Positions 62,295 to 64,000 of a DNA stretch of 64,000 nt are shown here, in pieces. How positions within the stretch are numbered: the first letter of the stretch is position 1; each line of letters opens with the position of its first letter. The stretch lies in NCBI GenBank assembly GCA_947488905.1, contig CANLBJ010000002.1, positions 558,001-622,000 of the forward strand, given 5' to 3'. The DNA comes from Ulvibacter algarum. Its GTDB lineage: Bacteria; Bacteroidota; Bacteroidia; Flavobacteriales; Flavobacteriaceae. Made by a program: the position numbers and the translations under genes. The notes beneath the pieces were generated by a model, which had not been told where the DNA came from, ran no database searches, and worked only from the letters and a program-made list of their open reading frames with translations.

Positions 62295-62585
62295 ATGAAA
62301 CGTGTAATTGTAGATTATAAAAAATTAACTCCTGAGATTTTAACATTGCTTGTCGAGAGGTATCCTGATGGGTATGATGACTTAAACGTTATTACGTTTA
62401 AAAATGCTAAAAATGAAACCATTGAAGCTGTAGAGGTAAAAACAGAAGATACTATTTACCTAGTAAAAGTAAGCTCAAGACTTGAAAATACCATGGCCAA
62501 TTTTGACGAGGATGATTATGATGATGACAATTATGATGATCCAATTGTAGAATTACCTTCAAAAGCCATTAAAGATGAAGAATAA
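62295..62585 (+). CDS. Small acidic conserved protein
   Basis: 96 residues, cytosolic, with a compact N-terminal domain (VDYKKLTPEILTLLVERYPDGYDD, VITFKNAKNETIEAVEV, YLVKVSS) and an Asp-rich stretch FDEDDYDDDNYDDP near residue 70-83. No known function; such proteins are conserved in flavobacteria. TAGTTTCG (62263-62270), one base off the -7 consensus, lies 24 bases ahead. Confidence 0.78.
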   Translation: MKRVIVDYKKLTPEILTLLVERYPDGYDDLNVITFKNAKNETIEAVEVKTEDTIYLVKVSSRLENTMANFDEDDYDDDNYDDPIVELPSKAIKDEE

Positions 62586-62589
62586 AAAG

Positions 62590-62609
62590 AGAGAGGCAAT
62601 TGCCTCTCT
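62590..62609. terminator. Terminator after the acidic protein gene
   Basis: 10-bp stem AGAGAGGCAA (62590-62599) / TTGCCTCTCT (62600-62609), flanked by A- and T-tracts, so probably bidirectional with the converging DinB gene. Confidence 0.8.
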
Positions 62610-62635
62610 TTTTTTATGATTATATTTTTTAAAAA

Positions 62636-63139
62636 TTAAAAATATCTTTCTTTAATAATTGCTACATGATGTATTTCATGACCTCTAGTAATAAAAGCGG
62701 CGGCTCTAACAGATAAAGGACTATTACTAGCTCTACCCGTCTTTAGCATAGTAGTTTCATCACAAGTTTGTATAAATTGTATAGACGCTGTTCTCACTGC
62801 TATATACTCTTTAATCAAACTATCCATTGTTCTAGCATTTGCATCACTATTTGCTACAAATTCATCTTGATCAAAACCCTCAAGATCTACATTATTTGAT
62901 CTAGCTATCTGCATCGCTCTGTACATAAATACACGCTCACAGTCAATAAGGTGAAGTAAAACCTCTTTTGGAGTCCACTTACCTGGTTCATAACTAAACT
63001 CTTGTTTATCTTCTGGAAGATTTTCAAAAAAAACCGTTAACTCTAAAAGCCCCGAGGCTAATGCTCCAAGCACATCATCTGTTTTCACATTAGAAATATA
63101 CTGAGCATAATAAGCGCCGTATTCTGTGTCTTTTATCAT
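62636..63139 (-). CDS. DinB-family protein
   Basis: 167 residues, four-helix bundle. EFSYEPGKWTPKEVLLHLIDCERVF with the first metal His, and AAAFITRGHEIHHVAIIKERY with the closing His pair, as in DinB_2 metal-dependent proteins (often thiol transferases such as bacillithiol S-transferase relatives). Substrate unknown. One-base TAATG overlap with the upstream lrp-type gene. Confidence 0.9.
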   Translation of the reverse strand: MIKDTEYGAYYAQYISNVKTDDVLGALASGLLELTVFFENLPEDKQEFSYEPGKWTPKEVLLHLIDCERVFMYRAMQIARSNNVDLEGFDQDEFVANSDANARTMDSLIKEYIAVRTASIQFIQTCDETTMLKTGRASNSPLSVRAAAFITRGHEIHHVAIIKERYF

Positions 63140-63621
63140 TAATCTAGCGCGTTAAAGATAGAATGCATTAATCGTTTTTTGTCATTTATGCTTTCTTCAA
63201 GAGATATCATAGTCTCTGTACGAGTAACTCCGTCAATATCATCTATCTTGTAAATAATATCTTTAGCGTGACTTGTATTTTTTGCACGTATTTTACAGAA
63301 AATATTAAACTTTCCAGTAGTTACGTGAGCTACCGTTACAGAAGGAATCTCATTTATACGCTCTAAAACAAATTGTGTTTGAGAAGTTTTATTAAGAAAA
63401 ATACCCACGTATGCGATAAAAGAGTAGCCTAATTTTTTATAATCTAATTTAAGTGAACTACCTGTAATGATACCCGCTTCTTCCATTTTCTTCACTCTTA
63501 CATGCACAGTACCCGCAGAGATGTCTAATTTTTTTGCTATATCTGTAAAAGGTGTTCTTGTATTATCAATAAGCATATCTAGTATGCTGTGATCAGTATC
63601 GTCTAATTTAAACTTTGCCAT
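63139..63621 (-). CDS. Lrp/AsnC-family transcriptional regulator
   Basis: 160 residues. N-terminal winged helix: DDTDHSILDMLIDNTRTPFTDIAKKLDISAGTVHVRVKKMEEAGIITG; C-terminal RAM ligand-binding domain: FIAYVGIFLNKTSQ, VTVAHVTTGKFNIFCKIRAK. An amino-acid-responsive regulator; proline dehydrogenase and alanine dehydrogenase lie 2-4 kb away, but no direct link is visible. Operon with the DinB gene. Confidence 0.93.
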   Translation of the reverse strand: MAKFKLDDTDHSILDMLIDNTRTPFTDIAKKLDISAGTVHVRVKKMEEAGIITGSSLKLDYKKLGYSFIAYVGIFLNKTSQTQFVLERINEIPSVTVAHVTTGKFNIFCKIRAKNTSHAKDIIYKIDDIDGVTRTETMISLEESINDKKRLMHSIFNALD

Positions 63622-63643
63622 AAGTAATATCTATATTTTTGAG

Positions 63644-63651
63644 CAAAAATA
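63644..63651 (-). promoter_or_regulatory. -7 promoter element (TATTTTTG) for the lrp/dinB pair
   Basis: Exact TAnnTTTG on the minus strand, 22 bases before the ATG at 63621. Confidence 0.5.
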
Positions 63652-63660
63652 GCAGATATT

Positions 63661-64000
63661 TTATGATATTCTCAGTGTTAATTCAATTTCCTTAGTTTTA
63701 TTATATGCTTTTTTAATATTTTCGTTAAACGACAAGTTTTTTGTGTTGTTAAATACTATAACATCACCCTCACAAGAAATTTCTCTATGACCTTTTAATT
63801 TTGAGTCTAACTCTAATATTGTAGGTACAAATTCTATTTTCTCATTTTTTAATACCTCTATATATTGAATTGCTATATTTTGAGTTTTACTTGAGTTTTC
63901 TAGTAGCACATCACGCAAAACAATATCACAAAAACTCTTATCATTCTCTGGTATAGATTGATAACTGCTATTTGGGGTTTTATTTTTTCTTTCTGAAATA
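63661..64000 (-). CDS. Unknown protein, C-terminal part only (runs off the window)
   Basis: The minus-strand frame is open from the stop at 63661 to the window edge (at least 112 residues), so the gene starts outside; an internal TTG at 63918 is not its start. Visible text: SERKNKTPNSSYQS, FCDIVLRDVLLENSSKTQNIAI, YIEVLKNEKIEFVPTILELDSKLK, and the end KAYNKTKEIELTLRIS. No family recognised. Confidence 0.6.
   Translation of the reverse strand, partial: ISERKNKTPNSSYQSIPENDKSFCDIVLRDVLLENSSKTQNIAIQYIEVLKNEKIEFVPTILELDSKLKGHREISCEGDVIVFNNTKNLSFNENIKKAYNKTKEIELTLRIS

Noticed and set aside
1-64000. CRISPR arrays, tRNA/rRNA genes, insertion sequences, prophage, retron or diversity-generating elements
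   Set aside because: No regularly spaced repeats, tRNA-like cloverleaf, transposase, integrase or reverse transcriptase wording seen on either strand.

Overview
The window is an ordinary chromosomal stretch of a low-GC marine-type flavobacterium (Bacteroidota, Flavobacteriaceae; a Dokdonia-like genus would fit, but that is inference). Grounds for this: a short 288-residue primary sigma factor of the Bacteroidota type; many start-proximal matches to the flavobacterial -7 promoter element TAnnTTTG; an LpxC-FabZ fusion; the type IX secretion regulator PorX and a cargo protein with a type IX sorting tail; many short lipoproteins; and almost no Shine-Dalgarno sites. I see no rRNA, tRNA, CRISPR array, prophage or insertion sequence, and no intergenic stretch longer than about 300 bases.

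Layout. 1-6.2 kb: edge of an EamA transporter, EF-hand lipoprotein, YtxH-like protein, GH114 lipoprotein, Bcr/CflA efflux pump, PepSY-like lipoprotein, secreted haem peroxidase. 6.3-16 kb: DEAD-box helicase/acetyltransferase pair, exported CxxC protein, SF2 helicase, RluE-type pseudouridine synthase, large zinc protease, CotH kinase operon. 16.2-27 kb: RpoD, three different MscS-type channels, OmpA lipoprotein, short-chain dehydrogenase, VanX-like dipeptidase, M16 peptidase. 27-40 kb: LolA-like and BNR-repeat exported proteins, aldehyde dehydrogenase, OmpA porin, CorA, a tandem-OmpA/HhH pair, sodium:solute symporter. 40-53.6 kb (all minus strand): prohibitin, VWA protein, FabG, second M16 peptidase, SucD, LpxD paralogue plus NTF2-like protein, EF-P, LpxA, LpxC-FabZ, LpxD. 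53.8-64 kb: HD phosphohydrolase, PorX, TsaE, an overlapping small lipoprotein/membrane protein pair, alanine dehydrogenase, DUF4258, proline dehydrogenase, AroB, a small acidic protein, DinB/Lrp pair, edge of an unknown gene.

How it fits together. The lipid A genes (lpxD, lpxC-fabZ, lpxA) are linked by one-base TAATG overlaps and lead into efp, lpxD2 and sucD, each of the latter two with its own promoter. RpoD is encoded in the same window as about fifteen matches to the promoter element this sigma family reads. Envelope functions dominate: lipoproteins, OmpA proteins, exported peptidases, turgor channels and protein secretion control.

The most surprising signal is not a gene. A 9-base word, TTTCCGAAG, occurs 13 times on the two strands, against roughly 0.5 expected from base composition. 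It lies inside unrelated genes and between them, and it forces codon choices the genes otherwise avoid. It looks like a genome-wide DNA signal of the Chi or uptake-sequence kind. Other points worth a look: an out-of-frame overlap of a small lipoprotein gene with a membrane protein gene, a terminator, promoter and start codon packed into about 50 bases ahead of lpxD2, a 24-base direct repeat flanking the EF-hand gene, and palindromic repeats around rluE and between efp and lpxA.
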